Source of the DNA: Ferribacterium limneticum
GTDB lineage: Bacteria > Pseudomonadota > Gammaproteobacteria > Burkholderiales > Rhodocyclaceae
DNA: 64,000 nt
Direction of reading: 5' to 3'
Assembly: GCF_020510565.1 (NCBI RefSeq)
Contig: NZ_CP075189.1
Span: 1,720,501 to 1,784,500, forward strand
Shown piece after piece: positions 1 to 9,700 of this stretch. The position numbers and the translations under genes were made by a program. Under the pieces are notes generated by a model. It did not search any database. It saw only the letters and a program-made list of their open reading frames with translations, and was not told the DNA's origin. Positions within the stretch are counted from its first letter, which is position 1. Each line of letters opens with the position of its first letter.

Positions 1-2
1 TT

Positions 3-1736
3 TCCCGGGCAGCGCTTGAGGAAAACAAGGAGCTGCCGGACAAGGTAACCAAGGCAGACCTCAAAGGGCGCGTCGATTTGCGCGATGTTGCGCTGGTCAC
101 CATCGACGGCGAGACGGCGCGCGATTTCGATGATGCCGTCTATTGCGAAAAGAAGGGCCGTGGCTGGCGGCTGATCGTGGCGATTGCCGACGTGTCGCAT
201 TACGTCAAGCCGGGCATGGCGCTCGACAAGGAGGCGGTGGAGCGTGGCAACTCGGTTTATTTCCCGCGCCGGGTCATCCCGATGCTGCCGGAGAAATTGT
301 CGAACGGCATCTGTTCATTGAATCCGGATGTCGAGCGCATGGCCATGGTTTGCGACATGGAAATCAGCTCGACGGGCAAGATCGGCAAATACAAATTCTA
401 TCCGGCGGTGTTCAAGTCGCACGCGCGCCTGACCTACAACCTCGTCTGGTCGTGGCTGTCCGGCGAGAAAGTGCCGGAAACCGACGTCCACCGCAGCGTT
501 TTGCCGCATGTGCAGAATCTCTACAAGCTGTTTGCCGCTTTGCACAAGGCGCGCGGCCAGCGTGGGGCGATCGATTTCGAGACGACCGAAACGCAGATGT
601 TGTTCAACGAGCAGGGCAAGATCGAGAACATCGTTCCGGTCGTCCGCAACGATGCGCACCGGATCATCGAGGAGTGCATGCTGGCGGCCAACGTCTGCGC
701 TTCGGATTTCCTTGCTGAGCACAAGCAGACCTGTCTCTATCGCATCCACGCCGCGCCGTCGGAAGAAAAGCTGGCCAATCTGCGCGCCTTCCTCGGCGAG
801 TTCGGTCTGGCGCTCGGTGGCGGCGAAGATCCGCGCGCCAAGGATTACGCCATCCTGCTCGAAAAGGTCAAACTGCGTCCGGACTTTCAATTACTGCAGA
901 CGGTGATGCTGCGTTCGCTGCGTCAAGCCATGTACAGCCCGGACAATGTCGGCCACTTCGGCCTGGCCTACGAGCATTACACCCATTTCACCTCGCCGAT
1001 CCGTCGTTACCCCGACCTGCTCGTGCATCGCGCCATCAAGGCCGTACTGGCCGGCGAAACCTATACGCCGGACCGTAGCTGGGATGACATTGGTTTGCAA
1101 TGTTCGAGCACCGAGCGGCGGGCTGACGAGGCGACGCGCGATGTTGAGAACTGGCTGAAGACCTTCTTCATGAAGGAGCGTATTGGCGAAGAGTTCGACG
1201 GGACGATTTCCGGGGTCACGGCCTTTGGCATTTTCGTGGCCCTCGACACGGTTTATATCGAAGGCCTGGTGCACGTTTCAGAGTTGGGGGCTGATTACTT
1301 CCAGTTCGACAACATCAAGCATCAGATGCTTGGCGAGCGGACTGGCGAACGTTTCCGGCTCGGCGACCGCGTGCGGGTCAAGCTGGTGCGGGCCGACCTT
1401 GAGTCGAACCGGATCGATTTTGTTCTGGCAGGTAGCGAGAAATCCTACGCCGGGAGAAGAACGGTGCCGAAAACGGCCGTCAAGCCGGTGAGTCAGCGGC
1501 CCGTAGCCAAGGCGGTTGCCGCCAGGGCTCCGGTTGCCAAGGCGCCGGTGAAGTTGGATAAACCCGCGGCCAAGCCTGTTGTCAAAAAATCAGCAGCCAA
1601 AAAATCAACGAAGCCGGCGGTCAGGAGCGAGGCCAAGCCGGCAGCCAAAAAGCCGGCGGTCAAAAAATCGGCCGCGCCACGCAGCAAGAGCGCTGGTGCC
1701 AAGCCGGTAAAAAAAGCGGCGGCGAAAAAGCGCTGA
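3..1736 (+). CDS. rnr: Ribonuclease R, 3' part (5' end outside window)
   Basis: This is a processive 3'-to-5' exoribonuclease that degrades structured RNA in the cytoplasm. The reading frame is open from base 3, so the N-terminal cold-shock domains lie upstream of the window. The RNB catalytic motif ARDFDDAV is at about 117-141, followed by the rest of the RNB domain (HFTSPIRRYPDL near 985). A C-terminal S1 domain covers about 1185-1430 (GTISGVTAFGIFV). The last 100 residues are a Lys/Ala/Pro-rich basic tail with repeated KPAAK-type units, as in other betaproteobacterial RNase R proteins. The downstream gene rlmB, two genes further on, fits the common rnr-rlmB neighbourhood, here interrupted by the HDOD and hemerythrin genes. 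Confidence 0.95.
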   Translation, partial: SRAALEENKELPDKVTKADLKGRVDLRDVALVTIDGETARDFDDAVYCEKKGRGWRLIVAIADVSHYVKPGMALDKEAVERGNSVYFPRRVIPMLPEKLSNGICSLNPDVERMAMVCDMEISSTGKIGKYKFYPAVFKSHARLTYNLVWSWLSGEKVPETDVHRSVLPHVQNLYKLFAALHKARGQRGAIDFETTETQMLFNEQGKIENIVPVVRNDAHRIIEECMLAANVCASDFLAEHKQTCLYRIHAAPSEEKLANLRAFLGEFGLALGGGEDPRAKDYAILLEKVKLRPDFQLLQTVMLRSLRQAMYSPDNVGHFGLAYEHYTHFTSPIRRYPDLLVHRAIKAVLAGETYTPDRSWDDIGLQCSSTERRADEATRDVENWLKTFFMKERIGEEFDGTISGVTAFGIFVALDTVYIEGLVHVSELGADYFQFDNIKHQMLGERTGERFRLGDRVRVKLVRADLESNRIDFVLAGSEKSYAGRRTVPKTAVKPVSQRPVAKAVAARAPVAKAPVKLDKPAAKPVVKKSAAKKSTKPAVRSEAKPAAKKPAVKKSAAPRSKSAGAKPVKKAAAKKR

Positions 1737-1751
1737 CCGGTGCCGTTGCGC

Positions 1752-2615
1752 TCAGTGGTGGGTCGGGTCGAGCAGATCTGCCGCCTTGAGCGCGATGGCG
1801 GCAACATGCTCTTCGTCGAGGCCTGGCAGTTGTTCGGCCAGCCATTCCAGCGAAGCGCCGGGGATGATTTCCTTGGCCGCGGCAATGTCGGCCGGGAGGG
1901 CTGGGTCATCGGGCCCGCTGCTGATGTGGCGGGCGGTATCGACACAAAGACGGGAGAGGTTGGCGCGGTTGTTGTCGATGCCGCGGATCAGTTGCGTCAG
2001 CAGCGATGGCAGGTGCCAGATCAGGGCGCATTTGAGGGTCAGATCCTTGAAGCGGAAACCGCAGGTGTCCACCTGCGCCTGCAGCGAGCGTGGTGACCGG
2101 CCGGAATGCAGGGCTGCAAGGGCGGCCAGCGGCAACTCTGCGGCGAAAGACCAGAGGAGCAGTTCGCCGATTTCCGAAAGCAGGGCGGCCATGGCGACTT
2201 CATCGGGCGAAATGTCGGCGCGTGCCGCGCCCCAGCGCAGGGCAAGTCGGCTGGCCAGGTGGGCACGGGCTTCGCATTCAGCGAGGCCGATGTTCGATTC
2301 GTCGGTTTCGGGGCATTCGAGCATCAACTTGTGCACGGCATCGGTACCCAGTTGCATGACGGTGCCGAGCGGGCTGGTGGTTTCGTGGCCGAGGCGCTGG
2401 GCGCGGTGGCTTTCTGCTTCACGCAGCAGGCGCAGGCAAAGAAAGGGGTCGGCGGCGGCGATGTCGGCCAGATCGCAGGCGGCCAGGCGTTCGCCCTTAT
2501 CAGCTTCGAGTTCGAGCAGACGCGCTTTTGAGCGCGGCATGCAGGGCAGATCCTGGCTGCTAAGGTAGGCCGCCCACTGATCAACGCCCCAATGTTTCTG
2601 GTGTTCTGTCAGCAA
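1752..2615 (-). CDS. HDOD domain protein
   Basis: This is a 287-residue cytoplasmic protein with one HDOD domain, a non-catalytic relative of HD phosphohydrolases that usually acts as a scaffold in signalling. Motifs seen are LCLRLLREAESHRA early, then the helical stretch EVAMAALLSEIGELLLWSFA, and CALIWHLPSLLTQLI near the end. The start is a TTG at 2615 with a GGGGGA ribosome-binding site just upstream; no ATG fits the domain start. It is convergent with rnr, 15 bases apart. A paralogue of similar length lies at 26506-27387, there paired with a response regulator; this copy stands alone. Its role is unknown. Confidence 0.8.
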   Translation of the reverse strand: MLTEHQKHWGVDQWAAYLSSQDLPCMPRSKARLLELEADKGERLAACDLADIAAADPFLCLRLLREAESHRAQRLGHETTSPLGTVMQLGTDAVHKLMLECPETDESNIGLAECEARAHLASRLALRWGAARADISPDEVAMAALLSEIGELLLWSFAAELPLAALAALHSGRSPRSLQAQVDTCGFRFKDLTLKCALIWHLPSLLTQLIRGIDNNRANLSRLCVDTARHISSGPDDPALPADIAAAKEIIPGASLEWLAEQLPGLDEEHVAAIALKAADLLDPTHH

Positions 2616-2804
2616 GAGATTCCCCCGGTTGGTGCAATGGTTTGCTACTGAATATTATCCTAGAAACCGTAGTTGATCCCTTGCGCGCACCAGCGTCGGC
2701 GTCTGGCGACGGTATCGGGGATCATTACCATAATTAACAATTACCGTAGCAAGAAGGCAAATTACGACGGTAAAATAGCGTTTTCTAATACTTTCGGAAT
2801 AGGG

Positions 2805-3368
2805 ATGACGAAGCAGCGGGTGGTTCCCAATCCTCACAAGGCAGGGCCTGTTGTCGATGTCGTGTCCGAAAGTACGGCCTATTGGCTGACGACCGGCGAG
2901 CTGCCGGCTGAACTGCTCACCGGTCACAAGTTGATCGATTCCGAGCACCGTTTCCTGATTGCCGCCATCGCCAACCTGCGCCGGGTGTGCATCGATCACG
3001 TCAATCTGAAAGATTGCACGGGTTGTAGCCATGAGCGGCAACAGCGTTGCGAGGCTGACGTGATTGCCATGCTCGGTGATGTTTTCGCTTTTATCCTCGA
3101 CCATTTCAAGACGGAAGAAATGGTCATGCGTGACTCGCTGCTGCTCATGGTCGACCGCGATGTCTGCGAGGCGCACATGGAAGATCATGCGGCGATTTCA
3201 TCGACCGTGCAGCAAATCGTTTCGTCGCTCGACTCGCATCATGTCGTTTCGCGAATCCGCGAACTGGATGCCTTGCTCGCCCGGTGGGAAACCAATCACA
3301 TCGCGCTCCACGACCTGATTCTGTCGCGCTGGATTTCCCGCGAGGATTCGCTGCTCAAGAATTTGTGA
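2805..3368 (+). CDS. Hemerythrin-like protein with a Cys-rich insert
   Basis: This is a 187-residue four-helix-bundle protein expected to bind a di-iron site and sense or carry oxygen or NO. Iron-ligand motifs are GHKLIDSEH in the first helix, DHFKTEEMVM in the second, CEAHMEDH in the third and HIALHD in the fourth. Between helices one and two there is an unusual insert CTGCSHERQQRCEAD with three cysteines, close to a CxxC pattern, which could bind a metal or be redox-active. I chose the ATG at 2805 (GGAATAGGG upstream) over an upstream extension rich in rare codons and lacking family similarity. It sits between an HDOD gene and rlmB, with no clear operon partner. Confidence 0.8.
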   Translation: MTKQRVVPNPHKAGPVVDVVSESTAYWLTTGELPAELLTGHKLIDSEHRFLIAAIANLRRVCIDHVNLKDCTGCSHERQQRCEADVIAMLGDVFAFILDHFKTEEMVMRDSLLLMVDRDVCEAHMEDHAAISSTVQQIVSSLDSHHVVSRIRELDALLARWETNHIALHDLILSRWISREDSLLKNL

Positions 3369-3438
3369 ACGACCGTTGAATCTTCGGCCTGTGGCGCCGG
3401 CGCGGTAAAATTCGTCCTTCAGTTTTTCGAAAGCAGCC

Positions 3439-4170
3439 ATGTCTTCCCGCCTGATCTACGGCTTTCACGCCGTTACCGCCAAACTTCGCCACGACCCGGA
3501 ATCGGTCAAGGAAATCGTCATCGACGCCACCCGCCACGATGCGCGGGCGCGTGACCTCCTGGCGCACGCCGAATTGCAGGGCGTCAAGGTGATCGGGGCC
3601 GATGGCAAGCGGCTCGACGGCATGGCGCCCGGGGCGAAACATCAGGGCGTACTGGCCCGCATCGAAGGTGATCGCAAGCTGGCGCATCTCGACGATGTGC
3701 TCGATACGCTCGAAGAACCGGCCTTTCTGCTTGTACTCGATGGCATCACCGACCCGCGCAATCTCGGCGCCTGCCTGCGCGTGGCCGATGCGGCCGGCGT
3801 GCATGCCGTCATCGCGCCGAAGGATAGAGCCGTCGGCCTGACCGATGTGGCGGCCAAGACGGCCTGCGGGGCGGCCGAAACGATGCCTTACGTGATGGTC
3901 ACCAATCTGGCGCGCACGCTGCGCGAGTTGCAGGAACGCGAAATCTGGGTCGTCGGCACGGCCGGCGAGGCGGAGAGCGATCTTTATGCGGCCGAATGGC
4001 CGAAGGCGACGGCCTGGGTGCTCGGCGCCGAAGGCGAGGGAATGCGTCGGCTGACGCGTGAAAATTGCGACCAACTGGTCAAGATTCCGATGCACGGCTC
4101 GGTCGAAAGCCTCAACGTTTCCGTAGCGGCCGGTGTCTGCCTGTTCGAGGCGCGGCGGCGTCTGGGCTAG
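3439..4170 (+). CDS. rlmB: 23S rRNA (guanosine-2'-O-)-methyltransferase RlmB
   Basis: This SpoU-family SAM-dependent enzyme methylates the 2'-O of G2251 in the P loop of 23S rRNA. The 243 residues match the family length. The N-terminal substrate-binding domain (YGFHAVTAKL) is followed by the SpoU knot motifs: DGITDPRNLGACLRVADAAG near residue 95, then GAEGEGMRRL, and SVESLNVSVAAGVCLFEA at the C-terminus. The start ATG at 3439 has a weak AAAGCAG upstream. The stop codon shares CTAG (4167-4170) with the stop of the convergent diguanylate cyclase. Confidence 0.95.
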   Translation: MSSRLIYGFHAVTAKLRHDPESVKEIVIDATRHDARARDLLAHAELQGVKVIGADGKRLDGMAPGAKHQGVLARIEGDRKLAHLDDVLDTLEEPAFLLVLDGITDPRNLGACLRVADAAGVHAVIAPKDRAVGLTDVAAKTACGAAETMPYVMVTNLARTLRELQEREIWVVGTAGEAESDLYAAEWPKATAWVLGAEGEGMRRLTRENCDQLVKIPMHGSVESLNVSVAAGVCLFEARRRLG

Positions 4171-5144
4171 ATGGATTCGGCCACGACGGTGCGGTTGCGG
4201 CCCGCATCCTTGGCCCGGTAGAGCGCTGCATCGGCTGCAGCGATGAGGGTTTCGAGACTGTTGCCGGAATCCGGATAGAGGGTTGAAACGCCGAGGCTGA
4301 TCGTGACATGCGCTGCCGTCGTCGAGGCTGCATGGGGGATCGCCAGAGCCCGAACGGCCAGGCAGATGCGTTCGGCCACGGCGTGGGCGCCGGCCTGATC
4401 GGTGTTGGGCATGACAATGGCGAACTCTTCGCCACCATAACGGGCCGTCATGTCGGCCGGTCGAAAGACGGCGGCGCCAATGGCGCCGGCCACCGCACGC
4501 AGGCACTCGTCACCTTTCGGGTGGCCGTAGTGATCGTTGTAGTGCTTGAAGTGATCGATGTCACCGAGAATGAAGGCCAGCGATGTGGCCGTGCGCCGGC
4601 CGCATTTCCATTCGAATTGCAGCTTGTCGTCGAGCGATCGGCGATTGGCCAGACCGGTCAGGCTGTCCTTGGTCGCCAGGTTCTGCAGCGCCATTTCGGC
4701 CAGCTTCTGGTCGGTCATGTCGCGCAGCGTTTCGACGATGGCAATCAGCTTCCCGTGGTCGTCGTAAATCGGCCCGGCATCGACGGCCAGGTAATGGCGC
4801 TCGCCCTTGACCGGCATGACGCACCAATTCTCGGCGCGCAGGCCGAAGCCGAATTCGCCGGGGCTGGTATGGGCGGCATAGAGCTCGGCGAGCTGGTCGT
4901 ATTCTTCGAGTGCGATGAGGTCGGCCAGGCAGTGGCGGGGCTCATTGTAAAAGCCGCGCCAGTGCTCGTTGGTGCCGACTATTTCGGCTGCGGGGATGCC
5001 GGTAAGACGTTCGCAGGCATGGTTCCAGATGGTCACCCGGCGCTCGGCATCAAGGACGAAGGTGGGAACGACCAGATGCTGCATGAGGCGGACCGCCATG
5101 CTGTGGTCGATGTCGCTGCCAAAGGTGGGCTTGCCGGAATCCAA
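4167..5144 (-). CDS. PAS-GGDEF diguanylate cyclase
   Basis: This soluble 325-residue protein is predicted to make cyclic di-GMP from two GTP. It has an N-terminal PAS sensor (about residues 15-140; FVLDAERRVTIWNHACERLTGIPAAEIVG) and a C-terminal GGDEF domain with an intact GGEEF signature near residue 236. An RPAD motif five residues before it matches the RxxD inhibitory site, so product feedback is likely. The start is a TTG at 5144 with AAGGAG seven bases upstream. There is no membrane segment. It is convergent with rlmB and overlaps its stop by four bases. The PAS ligand cannot be read from the sequence. Confidence 0.92.
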   Translation of the reverse strand: MDSGKPTFGSDIDHSMAVRLMQHLVVPTFVLDAERRVTIWNHACERLTGIPAAEIVGTNEHWRGFYNEPRHCLADLIALEEYDQLAELYAAHTSPGEFGFGLRAENWCVMPVKGERHYLAVDAGPIYDDHGKLIAIVETLRDMTDQKLAEMALQNLATKDSLTGLANRRSLDDKLQFEWKCGRRTATSLAFILGDIDHFKHYNDHYGHPKGDECLRAVAGAIGAAVFRPADMTARYGGEEFAIVMPNTDQAGAHAVAERICLAVRALAIPHAASTTAAHVTISLGVSTLYPDSGNSLETLIAAADAALYRAKDAGRNRTVVAESI

Positions 5145-5259
5145 CGAGTTCTCCTTGCTGAGGATAAGAATGCGTTCTCGTGGGGGAGTATCGCCGGCCT
5201 GATCATCGGCTGGTCTGTTGGGGGAAGAAACTTACGCGATGACTTTGGTCATGTCAAAG

Positions 5260-5283
5260 GGGGCAGACCTTGCGGTCTGCCCC
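5260..5283. terminator. Perfect GC-rich hairpin, probable end of the RND efflux operon
   Basis: Ten bases pair perfectly (GGGGCAGACC with GGTCTGCCCC) around a TTGC loop. In the minus direction it follows the outer-membrane-factor gene by about 75 bases, with the dispersed 40-bp repeat between stop codon and hairpin. The T tract on that side is short (CTTTGAC), so termination is plausible but not strong. Confidence 0.5.
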
Positions 5284-5323
5284 GATTTCATTTTTGGCCA
5301 TTTTTTCCGGTTGACCGTAGCAA
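5284..5323 (+). repeat. Dispersed 40-bp repeat, copy 1
   Basis: Intergenic copy in plus orientation, with 5' half GATTTCATTTTTGGCC and 3' core TTCCGGTTGACCGTAGCAA. It lies 36 bases beyond the stop of the outer membrane factor gene and directly beside the hairpin at 5260-5283. Confidence 0.95.
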
Positions 5324-5358
5324 GCCCGGTTGAGCTTGCTGATGGGGGGACGACGGAA

Positions 5359-6771
5359 TCAGCCGGCGACCCAGCCGCCGCCCAATGCCTTGAACAGATC
5401 GACTGCCGCGCCGAGGCGGCTCTTGCGACTGGCCAGATATTGCAACTGGGCGCTGTTCAGCGTGCGCTGGGCGTCGAGCAGATCCATGTAGCCGGAATAG
5501 CCGGACTCGTAACGCTTCTCGGCCAGATTGAGCGCCTTTTGCGAGGAACCGACCTGGGCCGAGTAGGCGGCCTCTTCTTCGCTGTATTCGCGCAGGCCGA
5601 CGATGGCGTCGTTCACTTCCTTGAAGGCGGTTTGCACCGTTTTCCGGTAGTTGGCCAGGCTTTCCTTCTGCACGGCCGTCGCCTGATCGACCCGGGCGCC
5701 GGTGCGGCCGGCGTCGAAGATCGGCATGGCGAGGCCGGCGGCGGCTGACCAGATGCCGGCGCCGCTGGTGAACAGATTGGATAGCGCCATGCTTTCGCTG
5801 CCGAACAGGCCGGTCAGGCTGATCGTCGGGTAGTAGGCGGCCTTGGCGACACCGATTCGGGCGTTGGCGGCAACCAGCTTTTCCTCAGCTTGGCGGATGT
5901 CCGGGCGGGCTTCGAGCAGGGCCGAGGGCAGCCCGGCCGGCGGGGTTGGCGGCAACGGCAGCTTGTCGAGGCCGGTGGCGGCGATCTTGAGGCCGGGCTG
6001 GCCGCTGAGCAGGCCGATCTGGCTTTCGGACAGGGCGCGCAGCCGTTGCAACTGGCTCCATTGGGCTTGCGCGCCGTTCAGCGCGCTTTCGGCCTGGGCC
6101 AGTTCGAGGCCGGAGGCGCTGCCGGCATCGAGCCGGGCCTGGACGATTTTGAGCGCCTGCTTGCGAGATTCGAGCGTTTGCGCCGTGACTTCGATCTGGC
6201 CATCGAGGCTGCGCAGGTTGAGGTACTCGTTGGTCACCTGGCCGACCAGCGTCAGGCGCAAGCTGTCGCGGCCGAAACGGCTGGCCAGCGCTTCTGCACG
6301 CACCGCTTCGTTGTTGCGCCGAATGCGGCCCCAGAGGTCGAGCTCGTAGCTCAGTGTCGCGGCAACCCGGTTGTTATCGTAGGTGGCGCCACCCATTTTT
6401 CGGCCGTTGTAGGTTTCGCCACTACTCTTGCTGCGCCCGGTGCTGGCTTCCAGACCGATGCGCGGCAGGTAATCGGCGCCGGCTTCGCGGGCTGCCGCTT
6501 CAGCCGCTTCGAGGCGGGCGATGGCGGCTTGCAGGTCCTGGTTGGCGGCCAGTGTCTGGTCGACCAGCGCATTGAGGTCGGCGTCGCCGAACAGCGTCCA
6601 CCACGTCGGATTGACCGGCACTTGAGCCGTGGCGACGGCCGGCGCCGCTTCCGGCAGGGTCGAAGCCGGGCGGAAGTAGTCCGGGCCGATGGCGCAGCCG
6701 CTCAGGGCGATTGCCACGGTCAACCCGAAAAATGGGCCAAATTTGAAACGTTTCGGGAGCAGGGAATGCAT
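5359..6771 (-). CDS. RND efflux outer membrane factor (OprM/NodT family lipoprotein)
   Basis: This is the outer-membrane channel of the tripartite pump encoded with the two genes upstream (470 residues, usual family length). The precursor has a lipoprotein signal with lipobox LSGC at residue 26, then GPDYFRP and two long TolC-type coiled-coil repeats (NQDLQAAIARLEAAEAAA; ARLDAGSASGLELAQAE). The ATG at 6771 is one base after the stop of the inner membrane pump, so translation is probably coupled; a longer frame upstream overlaps the pump and is rejected. Bases 6711-6750, covering residues 9-20 of the signal peptide (FKFGPFFGLTVA), are a sense-strand copy of the dispersed 40-bp repeat. Confidence 0.95.
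   Translation of the reverse strand: MHSLLPKRFKFGPFFGLTVAIALSGCAIGPDYFRPASTLPEAAPAVATAQVPVNPTWWTLFGDADLNALVDQTLAANQDLQAAIARLEAAEAAAREAGADYLPRIGLEASTGRSKSSGETYNGRKMGGATYDNNRVAATLSYELDLWGRIRRNNEAVRAEALASRFGRDSLRLTLVGQVTNEYLNLRSLDGQIEVTAQTLESRKQALKIVQARLDAGSASGLELAQAESALNGAQAQWSQLQRLRALSESQIGLLSGQPGLKIAATGLDKLPLPPTPPAGLPSALLEARPDIRQAEEKLVAANARIGVAKAAYYPTISLTGLFGSESMALSNLFTSGAGIWSAAAGLAMPIFDAGRTGARVDQATAVQKESLANYRKTVQTAFKEVNDAIVGLREYSEEEAAYSAQVGSSQKALNLAEKRYESGYSGYMDLLDAQRTLNSAQLQYLASRKSRLGAAVDLFKALGGGWVAG
6711..6750 (-). repeat. Dispersed 40-bp repeat, copy 2 (inside a signal peptide)
   Basis: Copy in minus orientation, in the sense direction of the outer membrane factor gene. It reads TTTCAAATTTGGCCC then CGGGTTGACCGTGGCAA. 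It encodes most of the hydrophobic core of the lipoprotein signal peptide. Confidence 0.85.
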
Positions 6772-6772
6772 C

Positions 6773-9700
6773 TTATTTTTCCTCCGACTGGTGGTCGTCT
6801 GCGTCGCCGGCCGGCAGCATCTGCTTGCCGCGCTCCAGCCACTTGAAGAAGAGCGGGATGAAAATGGTGGCAATGAAGGTCGCCGCGATCATGCCGGCAA
6901 AAACGCCGGTACCCATCGACTGCCGGGCCGCCGCGCCGGCCCCGGTGGCCTTGACGAGCGGGAAGACGCCGAGCACGAAGGCCAGCGAGGTCATGACGAT
7001 GGGGCGCAGACGCAAACGGGCGGCTTCCATCGCGGCATCGACCACGTTCATGCCTTCAGCGTACTTCTGGGCGGCGAACTCGACGATCAGGATGGCGTTT
7101 TTCGACGCCAGACCAATGAGCACGACGAGGCCGATCTGGAAGTAGATGTCGTTCGGCATGCCGCGCAGCCAGATCGCCGTCAGGGCGCCCATCAACGCGA
7201 AGGGCACGGCCATGACGACGGCCAGCGGCAGCGACCATTTTTCATACTGGGCGGCGAGGATCAGGAAGACCATGATGATGGCGAAGACGAAAGCCTGCAT
7301 CGACGAGCCGGAACTGCGCTTTTCCTGGAAGGCCTGGCCGGTCCAGGAGATTTCGAAGCCGCTGGGCAGGGTGGCTGCCGCAACTTCCTCGACAATCTTG
7401 ATGGCATCGCCCGAGCTGATCCCCGGCTTGCTGTCGCCCATCACCTTGGCGGCGACGAAGCCGTTGAAGCGCTCGACCTGTTCCGGACCGACGACGTTCT
7501 TGACCTTGCTGATCGCCGACAGCGGGATCATGGCATTGGTCGTCGAACTGCGCACATAGACCTTGCCGAGATCTTCCGGCTTGGTCCGGTAGTTGGCCTC
7601 GGCTTGTAGCTGGACGCGATAGACCCGGCCGGACTTGTTGAAGTCATTGACGTACAGGGCGCCCATCGTGCTCTGCAGGGTTTCGTAGATGTGGGCAAGC
7701 GGGATGCCGAGCGCCAGCGCCTTCGGCTCGTCGACTTCGACGAACAGTTGCGGCACGGTCGGCCGGAAGAAGGTGCTGATGCGCGTGAATTCCGGGTGCT
7801 TTTGCAGTTCGGCGATGAACAGCTGGGTGACTTCATTGAGCTTTCGGGTGTCGCCATCGAGGCGGTTCTGCAAATACACCTCGAAACCGCCGGCAGTGCC
7901 CAGGCCCATGATCGGCGGCGGGTTGAAAACGAGCGCCATGCCATCCGCCTGCATCATGCCCATGCCCATGAACTTGCCGGCCAGATCCTGCGCCTTGCCC
8001 TGGCGTTCGCTCCAGTCCTTGAGCGGAATGAAGATGGTGCCGGCGTTCGGCTTGCTGCCGCCGCCGATCAGGTCGAAACCGGACACGACGAAGGTGTGCT
8101 TGACCGCCTCGTCGTGGCTCAGCATCTGGCGCATGTTCTCGCCGGTAGCGGCCGTCCGCTTGAGCGTCGCGCCGTCCGGCAGCATGAGGGCCGAAATCAG
8201 GTAGCCCTGGTCTTCAGCCGGCACGAAACTGCCCGGCAGGGTGCGGAAGAAGAAGACAGTGATGCCGATGACCAGCGCGAAAATCAGGCCGCCGACGATG
8301 CCGTGCTTGAGCGTGAAGCCGACCGTCGTCGTGTAGGAGCGGGTGAATTTCTCGAACAGCCGGTTAAAAGGGCGGAAAAGCTTGTGCTCGGTGTGCTGCG
8401 CCTTGAGCAGCAGGGCGCACAGCGCCGGCGTCAAGGTCAGCGCGACGACACCGGAAAGCACCACGGAGACGGCGACGGTCACGGCGAACTGCTTGTAAAG
8501 CTGGCCGGCAATGCCGCCTAGGAAGGCGACCGGGACGAAGACCGAGACCAGCACGAGCACGATGGCGATCAGCGCGCCCTGAACCTGCTGCATGGCCTTG
8601 ATCGCCGCATCCTTGGGCGACAGCTTTTCTTCGGCCATCAGGCGCTCGACGTTCTCGAGCACGACGATGGCGTCATCGACGACGATGCCGATGGCCAGCA
8701 CCATGGCAAACAGCGTCAGGGTGTTGATCGAGAAACCGAACAGCCACAGGCCGGCGAAGGTGCCGATCAGCGAAATCGGCACGGCGACCATCGGAATCAG
8801 GGTAGCGCGCCAGCTTTGCAGGAAGATATAGACAACAGCCAGCACCAGAATCATGGCTTCAATCAGCGTCTTGACCACTTCATTGATCGAGGCGGAAACG
8901 AAGCGCGTCGTGTCGAAGGGGATGACGTAGCCCATGCCTTCCGGGAACTTCTTCTTGAGCTCGTCCATTTTTTGACGCACTTTTTCGGCCACTTCCAGCG
9001 CGTTGGCGCCGGTCTGCAGGAAAACGCCCATGGCGATGGTCGGCTGGCCGTCCAGCGTCACGCTCTGCTCGTAGCTGTAGGCGCCAAGCTCGATGCGGGC
9101 GACGTCCTTGAGGCGCAGGGTGCCACTTGGGCCGCTGGCTCTGATGACGATGTTGCCGAATTCCTCCGGCGTCAGCAGGCGGCCCTTGGCGGTCACCGTG
9201 TAGACCAGTTGCTGGTCGCTCGGCGCCGGCTCCTGGCCGATCTTGCCGGCCGCGTTCTGGGCATTCTGGGCCTTGATAGCGGTCGAAATGTCGTTGGTCG
9301 TCAGGCCCAGTTGCGCCATGCGATCCGGCTTGAGCCAGACGCGCATCGAGTAATCCTGGGCGCCGAAGATGGTCACGTCGCCGACACCCTTGACCCGCTT
9401 CAACTCGTCGGCGATGTTCAGGCTGGCGTAGTTGGACAGGAAGAGGGTGCTGTACTTGCCCTTTTCGGACTCCAGGGCGACGACCTGCAGAATGTCGTTG
9501 GAGCGTTTCTGGACGAGCACACCGTTGGTCCGTACTTCGGCCGGCAAGCGCGGTTCGGCCGCTTTTACCCGGTTATTGACGTTGACCGCAGCGATGTCGA
9601 CATTGCTGCCGACATCGAAGGTTGCAGTGATGGTGACGACGCCGTTGGCGGCCGCCGACGAGGTGAAGTAGGAGAGGTTTTCGACCCCGTTCAACTGTTC

